DNA from: Psychrobacter immobilis
GTDB lineage: Bacteria; Pseudomonadota; Gammaproteobacteria; Pseudomonadales; Moraxellaceae
Length of the DNA: 64,000 nucleotides
NCBI GenBank assembly: GCA_904846145.1
Contig: CAJGZL010000001.1
Coordinates: 1,674,001-1,738,000 of the forward strand
Direction of reading: 5' to 3'
The position numbers and the translations under genes were made by a program. The notes beneath the pieces are model-generated. The model was not told the origin of the DNA and ran no database searches. It saw only the letters and a list, made by a program, of their open reading frames with translations. Shown in pieces: positions 40,497 through 49,300 of the stretch. The first letter of the stretch is position 1; each line of letters opens with the position of its first letter.

Positions 40497-40613
40497 AGTT
40501 TTATCTCTAACTTTACATAAGTTTTTAATATATCTCAAAAAGCAAAAATACTTAAATAGTATTAAAGATTATATAGCTATTACTTCAAAAAAAACTATTT
40601 GAACATTATAAAC

Positions 40614-41018
40614 CTACTCATCAATAGCAGCCTCACCCTCGACACGCTCCAACCGATCATTTTTAACCGAGCTAGTGTAGCCAATGACTCCGCCGATAAT
40701 CAGTATCGCGCTGACGATAACTAAGAACTTGTCCGTTTTAAAGCCACTTAGCTTGACCAATCCTGCTCTAACAAATGGCAAGGCCAACGCGCCGCCAAGG
40801 ATGAGCATTATTGCTGAAATCATCCCGATCTGAAACGCGCCAAGACCTGTGATAATGAACAGCGTACCGGTAAGATAAGCCCAGATAGCACCTTTTCGCT
40901 CAGCCTTTTTGTCGACAGGTGGCGCTACGACTTTCGCCGCGCCGCCACATTTAGGACATATCGTAGCATTCGCATTTATAAGCTTACCACAGCTCGCACA
41001 TTCGGTTTTAATAGCCAT
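40614..41018 (-). CDS. zinc-ribbon membrane protein
   Basis: 134 residues from the ATG giving MAIKTECASCGKLINANATI. A zinc ribbon (CASC and CPKC pairs, residues 7-23) is followed by a short linker and three hydrophobic segments (about 45-65, 68-85 and 97-115). The small domain plus membrane helices is common in bacteria and uncharacterised. ATGs 2 and 10 codons upstream are possible; none has a clear ribosome site. Confidence 0.7.
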   Translation of the reverse strand: MAIKTECASCGKLINANATICPKCGGAAKVVAPPVDKKAERKGAIWAYLTGTLFIITGLGAFQIGMISAIMLILGGALALPFVRAGLVKLSGFKTDKFLVIVSAILIIGGVIGYTSSVKNDRLERVEGEAAIDE

Positions 41019-41098
41019 ATTCATTGATCGATTTATAAGTTTAATCAACTTTAACTGATTGGTGTTACTTGAGCAATTTATCCCTCAAATTTTGGACA

Positions 41099-41130
41099 AA
41101 AAAAGGCCTACAGAAGAAATACTGTAGGCT
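41099..41130 (-). terminator. Minus-strand terminator with no obvious gene
   Basis: GCCTACAG / CTGTAGGC stem with an 8-base loop. On the minus strand it is followed by CTTTTTTTG. It implies a short minus-strand transcript starting somewhere in 41130-41527, or it blocks antisense transcription into the zinc-ribbon gene. Confidence 0.65.
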
Positions 41131-41172
41131 GAGGAAAACTGGCTAGACAGCTATAGGCTGTGGAATCAGTAG

Positions 41173-41226
41173 TTACGGCTTATTATTGTTATTGTCTCTA
41201 CGATCATTATGATTGTTATCTTGCAT
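41173..41226 (-). CDS. possible 17-residue Asn-rich peptide
   Basis: Minus-strand ATG at 41226 reads MQDNNHNDRRDNNNNKP and stops. It lies 43 bases before the terminator at 41099-41130. AAGG sits too close to the ATG for a normal ribosome site. It could be a leader peptide or chance; support is weak. Confidence 0.15.
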   Translation of the reverse strand: MQDNNHNDRRDNNNNKP

Positions 41227-41527
41227 ACCTTGTTAACTAAGATAAGGCTCAGCTTATATTATTCAATCATTTCTTACATCTGCTTACACTTTTCAGTGTA
41301 CACCTGTATAAGGCTATATTCTCATTAGTATATTTAAAATATATTGTCGATGAATATCACTACTGAGCGTTACTCCTTGTGCGTTGCAAGAGTAGGGATA
41401 GTCGCTGCTACTGTTACTCGTACATACATGGCATGACGGCATCGATGAAAAATGCTAAGCTAGCAGCCTTCATGGTATTTTTAGCCTTATATTTATATTC
41501 ACCCTTTACTATTAGACTGGTTTTGTC

Positions 41528-42202
41528 ATGACCAAAAACATAGATACGCCGCCTTTGCAACCCGTACCGAGTGATAAAAGCATTTTTAATTTACCGAACA
41601 ATTTAACGATTGCGCGTATTTTGATGATTCCCCTATTTGTAGCGATAGCCTACTGGCCGCCCGCTATGGGCATTGGACAGGCTGCGATCTCAGATAATGT
41701 TATCGCGCGAGTAGGGATGAGCGAGTTTAGCGATAGCTTGTTACGTCATTTGCTATTGACGGGCGTCTTTATCATTGCCGCTATTACCGACTGGCTCGAT
41801 GGCTATTTTGCGCGTAAGCTTAACGTAACATCTGCTTTTGGCAAATTTTTAGATCCAGTCGCTGACAAATTAATGGTAGCAGCTGCGCTTATTATTCTTG
41901 TGCAATGGCATCCCAATATCATTATGGCGATAGCAGCTATTGTGATTATCTCGCGTGAGATTGCCGTATCGGCACTGCGTGAATGGATGGCGGAGCTGGG
42001 CAATCGTACTAGCGTAGCGGTCTCTTATGTGGGCAAACTCAAGACTACTTTTCAGATGATTGCTATTACGGTGCTGTTATTGAACTGGGAGTCGCTTGAG
42101 CTGATTGGTTACGGTCTAATGGTAGCAGCAGTCGTGCTAACATTATGGTCGATGTTTATTTATCTCAAAGCCGCTTGGCCTTATCTTAAGCAGAGTGGCT
42201 AA
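41528..42202 (+). CDS. pgsA: CDP-diacylglycerol--glycerol-3-phosphate 3-phosphatidyltransferase
   Basis: Makes phosphatidylglycerol phosphate for PG and cardiolipin at the inner membrane. The CDP-alcohol phosphotransferase motif (DG-x2-AR-x8-G-x3-D-x3-D) is clear across DWLDGYFARKLNV and GKFLDPVADKLM. About five membrane helices. At 224 residues it is longer than E. coli PgsA (182) owing to an N-terminal extension and a loop of about 30 residues after helix 1. It has its own terminator. Confidence 0.93.
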   Translation: MTKNIDTPPLQPVPSDKSIFNLPNNLTIARILMIPLFVAIAYWPPAMGIGQAAISDNVIARVGMSEFSDSLLRHLLLTGVFIIAAITDWLDGYFARKLNVTSAFGKFLDPVADKLMVAAALIILVQWHPNIIMAIAAIVIISREIAVSALREWMAELGNRTSVAVSYVGKLKTTFQMIAITVLLLNWESLELIGYGLMVAAVVLTLWSMFIYLKAAWPYLKQSG

Positions 42203-42230
42203 TTTTTGATATTTCAGCTTTATTTTAAAA

Positions 42231-42262
42231 CGTCAGTAAGCATTCGCTACTGGCGTTTTTTT
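42231..42262 (+). terminator. Terminator of pgsA
   Basis: CGTCAGTA / TACTGGCG stem (one G-T pair), 9-base loop, seven T. Confidence 0.75.
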
Positions 42263-42440
42263 AGGATTATTTAAAGTACTTAATCAAAATATTATGACTT
42301 AAGTATAGTATGTCATAATGTCTTTTAGAGTTAAGCTATACTAAAAACATCAACAAAAAATAGTAAAAAAAGAAGCTGATTTCTATTAAGATGACTATAG
42401 TATCTATTTACTTTTTCAGTTGATTAATAAAGGAAAAAAT

Positions 42441-43175
42441 ATGACATCACATTTAAAGCTATCATTAGTTAGCGCGGGCTTTATAGCATTATTGGCAGGG
42501 TGCTCATCAAATCCTAATGTCAGTAATGAAGCAAGATCACCCTCCAAGCCGATGCAAGATGCGGCTGAGTCAGAGCGTTTAGGTACCCAGTGGGGTGATG
42601 ACGTTGACTCGCAAGTGACCCAAGTTGACTTACGTCGCACCAGTCGTGAGCCAATAGAGCAGATGCAAGTGTCTTATGCCGATAAGAATTATACGGGGCG
42701 TGCGCTTAATAGCATGTCACTAGTAGCAGGAAAAGTGGATTTTTCGGTCGCCACAGATATAGGTAACTTACCTCTGTTTCGAGATAACAGTAACTACTAT
42801 CTGCAAGGTCAATCGGGTCAGGCTTATCGCTTGGTCTATAAAAATAATAGCAAAAATACCTATGAAATTGTAGCTAGTGTCGATGGTTTGAATGTGCTTA
42901 ATGGGCGCGCTGCTAGTCGCTACGATAGCGGCTATGTGTTAAGTCCAAACGAGAAGTTAGTGATTGAGGGCTTTCGTAAAAGTCAAAGCGCTGTGGCCTC
43001 CTTTATCTTTAGTAAGCCTGAAAATGCCTATGCGGCTAACACAACGAGCGGCTCTATAAACAATACAGGCGTTATAGGTACGGTTATTTATGAGCTATAT
43101 GATCCTAAAAAGCCTAGACCAAGCGGCTCACAAGCCTATCCTGCCGATAATGGCTATGCAAAACCGCCAAGATAA
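42441..43175 (+). CDS. lipoprotein of unknown function, tandem copy 1
   Basis: 244 residues from ATG 42441, which has AAAGGAAAAAA before it. Signal peptide with lipobox LLAGC (Cys about 21). A short Ser/Pro linker leads to SERLGTQWGDDVDS and then a conserved domain of about 150 residues with GQAYRLVYKNNS, SVDGLNVLNG, YDSGYVL, IEGFRKSQSAVASFIFS and GVIGTVIYELY. I recognise this block as a recurring uncharacterised domain in proteobacterial lipoproteins, but know no function. The second copy follows after 62 bases. Confidence 0.75.
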   Translation: MTSHLKLSLVSAGFIALLAGCSSNPNVSNEARSPSKPMQDAAESERLGTQWGDDVDSQVTQVDLRRTSREPIEQMQVSYADKNYTGRALNSMSLVAGKVDFSVATDIGNLPLFRDNSNYYLQGQSGQAYRLVYKNNSKNTYEIVASVDGLNVLNGRAASRYDSGYVLSPNEKLVIEGFRKSQSAVASFIFSKPENAYAANTTSGSINNTGVIGTVIYELYDPKKPRPSGSQAYPADNGYAKPPR

Positions 43176-43237
43176 GCGCTGTTATTAATAAAGTAGTCAG
43201 TTTAAAAATAGTATTATGGTTACTAATAGAGGTAATT

Positions 43238-44077
43238 ATGAATTTATATACTCAGCAGATACTGGTTGCCGTAGCAGTAGCCGCATTATTAGCAGGCTGT
43301 TCAACCAGTACTAATGTACAGGAGCAGCCTACACAAACGTCATCTGACCCTATACAAAGTGAAACAGCCCAAGATACAGCGGATTCAATGCAAATGGACT
43401 CAGCACAAAACAGTGTCGAGACGGATAGTATCGAGACGAATAGCATTGAGCCGACACAAGACGCTACGGAATCAGAACGTTTGGGGACGCAATGGGGCGA
43501 TGACGTTGATTCAAAGGCGACGATGGTCGATATACAGCGTATTGATGATGAGCCTATTGATGAGATGCAGGTCACTTATGCGGATAAAAATTATAATGGA
43601 CGCGCTATAAATAGTATTTCCTTAGCCGCTGGCAAAGTGGACTTTTCAATAGCTGCTGATAGGGGTCAATTGTCAATTTATCGCGATAGAGGTGATTATT
43701 TTATTCAGGGTAAAGCGGGGCAAGCCTATCGCTTGGTTTATCAAAACAATAGCGCCAACACCTATGAAATTGTCGCGACTGTTGATGGATTAAACGTGCT
43801 GAATGGGGATGCAGCCAGCCGCTATGATAGTGGTTATGTTTTAGAGCCTAACGATGAGCTAGTTATTGAGGGCTTTCGTAAAAGCCAAAGCACAGTAGCC
43901 TCTTTTATTTTTAGTCAACCTAAAAATGCTTATGCTGCTAATACTCCTAGTGGCTCTATAGATAATACAGGGATTATTGGCACAGTCGTTTATGAGATTT
44001 ATAATCCTAACCAGCCACAATCGCGAGGCGCCCAAGCTTTTCCAGCAGACGATGGCTATGCACCAGCGCCGCAATAA
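43238..44077 (+). CDS. lipoprotein of unknown function, tandem copy 2
   Basis: 279 residues, paralogue of the preceding gene. Lipobox LLAGC. The linker is longer (about residues 22-82) and rich in Ser, Gln, Thr, Asp and Glu, with near-repeats ETDSIETNSIEP that look like expansion of a short DNA repeat at about 43427-43452. The same domain follows: SERLGTQWGDDVDS, GQAYRLVYQNNS, TVDGLNVLNG, IEGFRKSQSTVASFIFS and GIIGTVVYEIY. Close similarity suggests tandem duplication and a shared role in the envelope. Confidence 0.75.
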   Translation: MNLYTQQILVAVAVAALLAGCSTSTNVQEQPTQTSSDPIQSETAQDTADSMQMDSAQNSVETDSIETNSIEPTQDATESERLGTQWGDDVDSKATMVDIQRIDDEPIDEMQVTYADKNYNGRAINSISLAAGKVDFSIAADRGQLSIYRDRGDYFIQGKAGQAYRLVYQNNSANTYEIVATVDGLNVLNGDAASRYDSGYVLEPNDELVIEGFRKSQSTVASFIFSQPKNAYAANTPSGSIDNTGIIGTVVYEIYNPNQPQSRGAQAFPADDGYAPAPQ

Positions 44078-44178
44078 GTAATTTGATTTAAATTAAAATA
44101 TATTGATTTGCCAGTTATACAATCAAAAGATCAAGTTGATAAATTTAAAGAAATACTTTTATCAACCAGCTTTCTTTT

Positions 44179-44781
44179 TCATTGTATTTCATTATCCTCT
44201 AATAAACTTATATAAAAATTAAAATCATTATATTTATCATCACTAATTATGACTGTTTTTATAAGTTTCCATCTGCCACCTCCTTGATATAAAAATATTT
44301 TTTGTTCTGCATTGTCTTTAATGTCAAATTCACCATCACTGGAAATATTTTCTATATATTTTTCATCTAAAAATGTTGCAAATATATGATAATTAGCTCT
44401 ACGTGTCTCTAAAATGTCAACAATTCTATCAGAATTTTGCGCTTCATCTTCTGGATGAGTATTATTAAAAAACCCTACTTTGTTACTTACATTCCAAAAA
44501 TTTATTTCCTCCTTGGTTTTGCCTATATAATCAACGGTAAAACCTCCTAAATCCTCATTAAAATAAGAGTAAGACGGATTAAGATTTCCTGTTAAATTAT
44601 CTTCAATTAGATAACCATCTTTTTGATATTTTGAATCTAAAAAATTGATTGTTTGATAAGTAAAATGTTTATCTGCATCTTTTTCTTTTTTATTTTGTGT
44701 TACTAATTTATTATCTTCTCCATAACTATTACAACTTATTAGAAGCAGTAATGAAAGATATATCATTAATTTTTTTACCAT
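44179..44781 (-). CDS. A+T-rich hypothetical lipoprotein
   Basis: 200 residues; signal peptide with lipobox LLISC (Cys about 17). The mature part is rich in Asn, Asp, Lys and Tyr with no recognised domain. Base composition is much lower in G+C than the neighbouring lipoprotein pair, which suggests transfer. A fragment of another reading frame lies just upstream on the same strand. It could be an immunity-type or orphan accessory gene, but nothing proves that. Confidence 0.6.
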   Translation of the reverse strand: MVKKLMIYLSLLLLISCNSYGEDNKLVTQNKKEKDADKHFTYQTINFLDSKYQKDGYLIEDNLTGNLNPSYSYFNEDLGGFTVDYIGKTKEEINFWNVSNKVGFFNNTHPEDEAQNSDRIVDILETRRANYHIFATFLDEKYIENISSDGEFDIKDNAEQKIFLYQGGGRWKLIKTVIISDDKYNDFNFYISLLEDNEIQ

Positions 44782-44826
44782 TTTACTGAATGTCCTTTTA
44801 TAGTTGTATTGATGTTTTTTTATAAA

Positions 44827-44928
44827 TTATTCAGGATCAACTTTTGTGTTTCCACTATAAAAAACGCCATTTATAGATGCTTGAACATGCATATGATAAA
44901 ATTGCTTCTGAACCTCTTTAATTAAGCT
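44827..44928 (-). pseudogene. Possible C-terminal gene remnant
   Basis: A 33-codon minus-strand stretch reads SLIKEVQKQFYHMHVQASIN then GVFYSGNTKVDPE and stops; an in-frame TAG lies just before it. It looks protein-like but has no start of its own and no known match to me. It may be the tail of a gene lost by deletion. Confidence 0.3.
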
Positions 44929-44947
44929 CTAAACTAGCTAGTATACA

Positions 44948-45442
44948 TTATAGCTCAATCTTAAAAGTCTCACCGATATCTTCAGCAGTTTCGCCTTCTT
45001 GCATGGCAGCGGCTACCATCTTGAACATATTGATAGTTGAGCTACCACTGATCCAGCACTCAACACCATGGGGAACGACTTTAATAAGCTGTACCTTTGG
45101 ATCCTCTTTACCTTGTTCAAAAAAAGCACTGTCCATAGGCGACCATAATTCTTCTATTTTAGCTTGGTCATCTGTTAGCTCAGCATTACCGCTAATAGAA
45201 ACATAGTTTTTGGCATCTTGAGTGGCATAAGATAAGCCTACTGCTTTACTATCTTGCAAGTCTTTGACGACGCTAGAGGTTTTATCACCAATGAACCAAA
45301 TCTCTTTCGCACCAAGACTGGCCTCATTAGTAGTCATAGGCCAAGCGTGCAAATCGCCCTTTTTATTAACAGTACTCATCATCGCAAATTTTACGTCTTT
45401 GATGATTGCTTGTACTTTATCGATATTATCTTGCTTACTCAT
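44948..45442 (-). CDS. pyridoxamine 5'-phosphate oxidase-fold protein, copy 1
   Basis: 164 residues from ATG 45442, which follows AAGGATAAC. The split-barrel FMN-binding fold of the general stress protein 26 group: VKFAMMSTVNKKGDLHAWPM, EIWFIGDKTSSVVKDLQ, NYVSISGNAEL and KVVPHGVECWISG. Such proteins bind FMN or related cofactors; most are not true PdxH enzymes. A paralogue lies 88 bases upstream on the same strand. Confidence 0.82.
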   Translation of the reverse strand: MSKQDNIDKVQAIIKDVKFAMMSTVNKKGDLHAWPMTTNEASLGAKEIWFIGDKTSSVVKDLQDSKAVGLSYATQDAKNYVSISGNAELTDDQAKIEELWSPMDSAFFEQGKEDPKVQLIKVVPHGVECWISGSSTINMFKMVAAAMQEGETAEDIGETFKIEL

Positions 45443-45530
45443 AAAGTTATCCTTGTTTATTAATGTGATTATCAAATCAAAATGGTTTTATCAGTATGTT
45501 TAAAGAGTCGATAAATAAGTTAACAACGCT

Positions 45531-46028
45531 TTAATCTAAAGATATTGAAAAGTTCTCACCTAAGCTATCTTCGATGGCGGTATTTGTCACCGCAGCGGCA
45601 GTAAGTTTGAAGACGTTAGTAATAGCGTTGCCATTGGCCCAGTATTCTACGCCATGAGGGACTACTTTTATTACTTGGACATTTGGATCATCAATACCTT
45701 GCTCAAAGTAAGCGTTGTAAATAGCTGTCCATAGCTCCTCTAGCTTTTCTCTATCGTCAACTAATTCGGCCTTGCCAGTGATGGATAGATAATCTTTATC
45801 ATCTTGACTGGTATAAGCTAAATTCAATTCAGGATCATCCTTAATATTAGCGACCGTAGCAGATCTTTTATCACCGATAAACCAGATTTCTCTAGCACCA
45901 ATACCCGTCTGAGTCGTATTCATCGGGCAAGCATGCAAATGACCTTCGCTAGTACGGGTGGTCATCATCGTGTATTTAATATCTTTTATTACCGCCTGAA
46001 TTTTATCAATGTTTTCTTGCTTATTCAT
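45531..46028 (-). CDS. pyridoxamine 5'-phosphate oxidase-fold protein, copy 2
   Basis: 165 residues from ATG 46028, with AAGGATGAA upstream. The blocks align with the neighbour: IKYTMMTTRTSEGHLHACPM, EIWFIGDKRSATVANI, DYLSITGKAEL, KVVPHGVEYWANG. The two are diverged tandem paralogues, probably co-transcribed. Function inferred only at fold level (flavin-binding, stress-related). Confidence 0.82.
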   Translation of the reverse strand: MNKQENIDKIQAVIKDIKYTMMTTRTSEGHLHACPMNTTQTGIGAREIWFIGDKRSATVANIKDDPELNLAYTSQDDKDYLSITGKAELVDDREKLEELWTAIYNAYFEQGIDDPNVQVIKVVPHGVEYWANGNAITNVFKLTAAAVTNTAIEDSLGENFSISLD

Positions 46029-46373
46029 GACTTTCATCCTTATCATGATGACTATTATTAAAAAAGTTGATCCTAAAACGAGTAGTTTGCGTTCTGACGG
46101 TTTACTTTCCTTTATAAAGCTAGCTATACAATAGCGGATTAACTCATGCTATTTCTGTAGTGTGCCAGTAATAGGATGTGAGCGCTTGTAAGGTATAGAC
46201 GGGTTAGGTAAAACGAGTTAATGCTGTAAGCTAAAATATAAATAACGGATTAAATATAGTTTGTTGTCAAAAAAAGTCTCTTATAAATAATTAGTCCCGC
46301 TTTGCCCCTTCTTGTTATAATACTTCGACCATTTACTTAGCTTAGCGGTAATGCCTGTTGCCGCTTATATCTT
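46029..46373. other. Divergent spacer PPOX genes / purL
   Basis: 345 bases. A TATAAT at 46316-46321 is a likely purL -10; no good -35 is at the right distance. I see no PurR-type operator. Confidence 0.35.
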
Positions 46374-49300
46374 ATGGATTATGCCTTTATGATGACCATC
46401 GCTGGACAGCCGTTTTTGACCGATTTTCAATCTCAACAACTTATCACTCAGCTCACCCAAAAAACCGATCTAAACGTGACTCAAATTAGTACACAACAAG
46501 TGTATGTATTGTCGCGAGAATTGAGTAATGATGAGCATAAAAAGGCATTAGATTTATTCGGGATTCAAGACAGTACTGTGCATCATCCAGCGCAGGAGAA
46601 TCAGCTACAAGTGATCGTCAGCCCGCGTTTTGGTACGATTTCACCTTGGGCGAGTAAAGCGACCGATATCTTTAATAATTGTGAAATTAAGATCAATCGT
46701 GTGGAGCGGGTGATTGTCTATACCTTGACTCTTGATAATAAAGTCAGTGAAAAATTGCCTAAAGCTGCTGAAGAGTTATTATTCGATAAAATGACCCAAA
46801 GTCTGGTTTATGATTTAGATAAAGTCAGTCATTTGTTCGATGATAATGCACCAGCATCACTGAATCATATCGATGTGATTGGCGCAGGACGCGAGGCTTT
46901 AGAGTCTGCTAATACTGAGTTTGGTTTTGCCTTGTCCGTTGAAGATATTGATTATCTAATGAATGCCTATGTTAATGAGCTAGGCCGCAATCCAACTGAC
47001 GTCGAGCTAATGATGTTTGCTCAGGCCAACTCAGAGCATTGCCGTCATAAAATCTTTAATGCCCAGTGGACGATCGACGGTGAAGTAGCCGCTAAGTCGC
47101 TATTTCAGATGATTAAAAACACTTATCAGTCCAATCCTCAAGGCATTTTGTCCGCCTATAAAGATAACGCAGCGGTAATGGCTGGCGCGGCAGGCTGGCG
47201 TTTTTATCCTGTGCCTACCGATGCTCAAGACAGCACTTCAGCGCACCCGTATAGCTTTCATCAAGAAGACATCGATATCTTAATGAAAGTCGAAACTCAT
47301 AACCACCCAACCGCTATCGCCCCTTATGCAGGCGCGGCGACGGGTGCAGGCGGTGAGATTCGTGATGAAGGCGCAACCGGTCGTGGCGGTAAACCAAAAG
47401 CGGGTCTGACAGGTTTTCATGTCTCGCATCTGCATATTCCAGAGCTGGCTGAGAAGTGGGAGCAGTCAGGTCAAGTCAGCACCCAAGACTACGGCACGCC
47501 AGATCGTATGGCGACGAGCCTTGAGATTATGACCGAAGCACCATTAGGCTCAGCCAACTTCTCTAACGAGTTTGGTCGCCCTAATTTATGTGGTTATTTC
47601 CGTAGTTTCCAGTTAGATACCTCAGCGGCAAAAGACGGCAGCGAAATGCGTGGCTATCATAAGCCAATCATGCTGGCAGGTGGTTATGGCAATATCAAAC
47701 GCAACCTTATTGAGAAGAACAGCATTCAGCAAGGTGATTTATTAATCGTCTTGGGTGGCCCTGCGATGCAAATCGGCCTTGGTGGTGGCGCAGCGTCATC
47801 CGTTGATAGTGGTTCGCTTGATGAAGGCTTAGACTTTGCTTCTGTGCAGCGCGATAACGCAGAAATGGAACGTCGTTGTCAAGAAGTGATGGATCGCTGT
47901 TGGGCCTTAGCTGGTAATGATGTTGATGCCAGCAATAATGGCAAAGACGGTAATCCAATCGTGTCATTACATGATGTCGGCGCCGGTGGTTTATCTAATG
48001 CTATGCCAGAGCTGGTTAATGACCATGAAATGGGTGCCCATCTGAACCTGCGTAAGATTCCATCGCTAGAAGCTGGCATGTCACCAATGGCGATTTGGTC
48101 AAATGAAGCGCAAGAGCGTTACGTCTTAGCCATTCATCCCGAGAGCGAAGCGCAGTTTGATGCGATATGCGTCCGTGAGCGCTGCCCATATGCCATCTTA
48201 GGCACGGCGACTGATGTGCGTCAGCTGATCCTTGATGATGAGTTATTAGATGATCAGCCTGTCGATATGCCGATGCAAGTATTGCTAGGTGGTACGCCAC
48301 AGATGAAGCGTAGCTTTAGCCGTACAGAGACCAGCTTGCCAGCGCTAGATTTAGACAAAGTCAATTTAGCCGAGTCTATCAAAGACGTCTTGCGTCATCC
48401 GACCGTCGCTAGCAAGTCTTTCTTGATTAGCATTGGTGATCGCTCAATTACTGGCATGGTGGTACGTGACCAGTATGTCGGTCGCTATCAAGTGCCCGTC
48501 GCTGATTGTGCGGTGACTGCTACTGGACTCGTTGCGCTTGACGGTCAAGCCATGACAGGCGAAGCTATGAGTATCGGTGAGCGTACACCAGTTGCGCTAA
48601 TCAGCCCACAAGCGTCAGCACGACTTGCAATTGGCGAAGCGATTACCAACATCGCTGGTGCGCGTATTGCTCAGCTGTCTGATATTACGATGTCAGCGAA
48701 CTGGATGGCAGCTTGTGGTGAAGACGCGGAAGATGCAGCATTGTTTGATGCGGTATATACCGTCGGTGAAGAGCTGTGCCCAGCATTGGGTATCGCTATT
48801 CCAGTCGGTAAAGACTCGCTATCGATGCGTGCCAACTGGACTGACAGCAGTGAAGCAGGTGAGACGGATAAATCAGTCGTATCACCAATGAGCCTCGTGA
48901 TTACCGCCTTTGCCCCTGTCGTTGACGTAGCAAAAACGCTAACTCCTGAGCTAATCAATGGCGATAGCGCGTTCTACCGTATCGATTTGTCTAAAGGTAA
49001 GCTACGTCTAGGTGGTTCAATCCTTGCGCAAACGCTTAGCCAATTGGGTAATGAGTGCCCAGATTTAGCGCAGCCAAGCGACTTGGTAGATTTCTTTAAC
49101 TTTGTCCAAGCGGGTAACGAGCAAGGCGTCATCAGTGCCTATCACGATATCGGTGATGGTGGTCTGCTAGCGACTATCGCTGAGATGCAGTTCACTAGCC
49201 GTCAAGGTATCAAACTGTCATTGACGGATGATAACTTACTCGGTCAGCTGTTTAGTGAAGAGCTGGGCGCAGTCATTCAAGTATTGCCAGAAAACGTCGC

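Larger units (their letters stand above)
41019..41527. other. Spacer between zinc-ribbon gene and pgsA
   Basis: About 510 bases. It holds a minus-strand terminator (41099-41130), a possible 17-codon Asn-rich peptide upstream of it, and presumably the pgsA promoter. The hairpin TACTC..GAGTA near 41369-41393 has no T-run. Confidence 0.4.
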
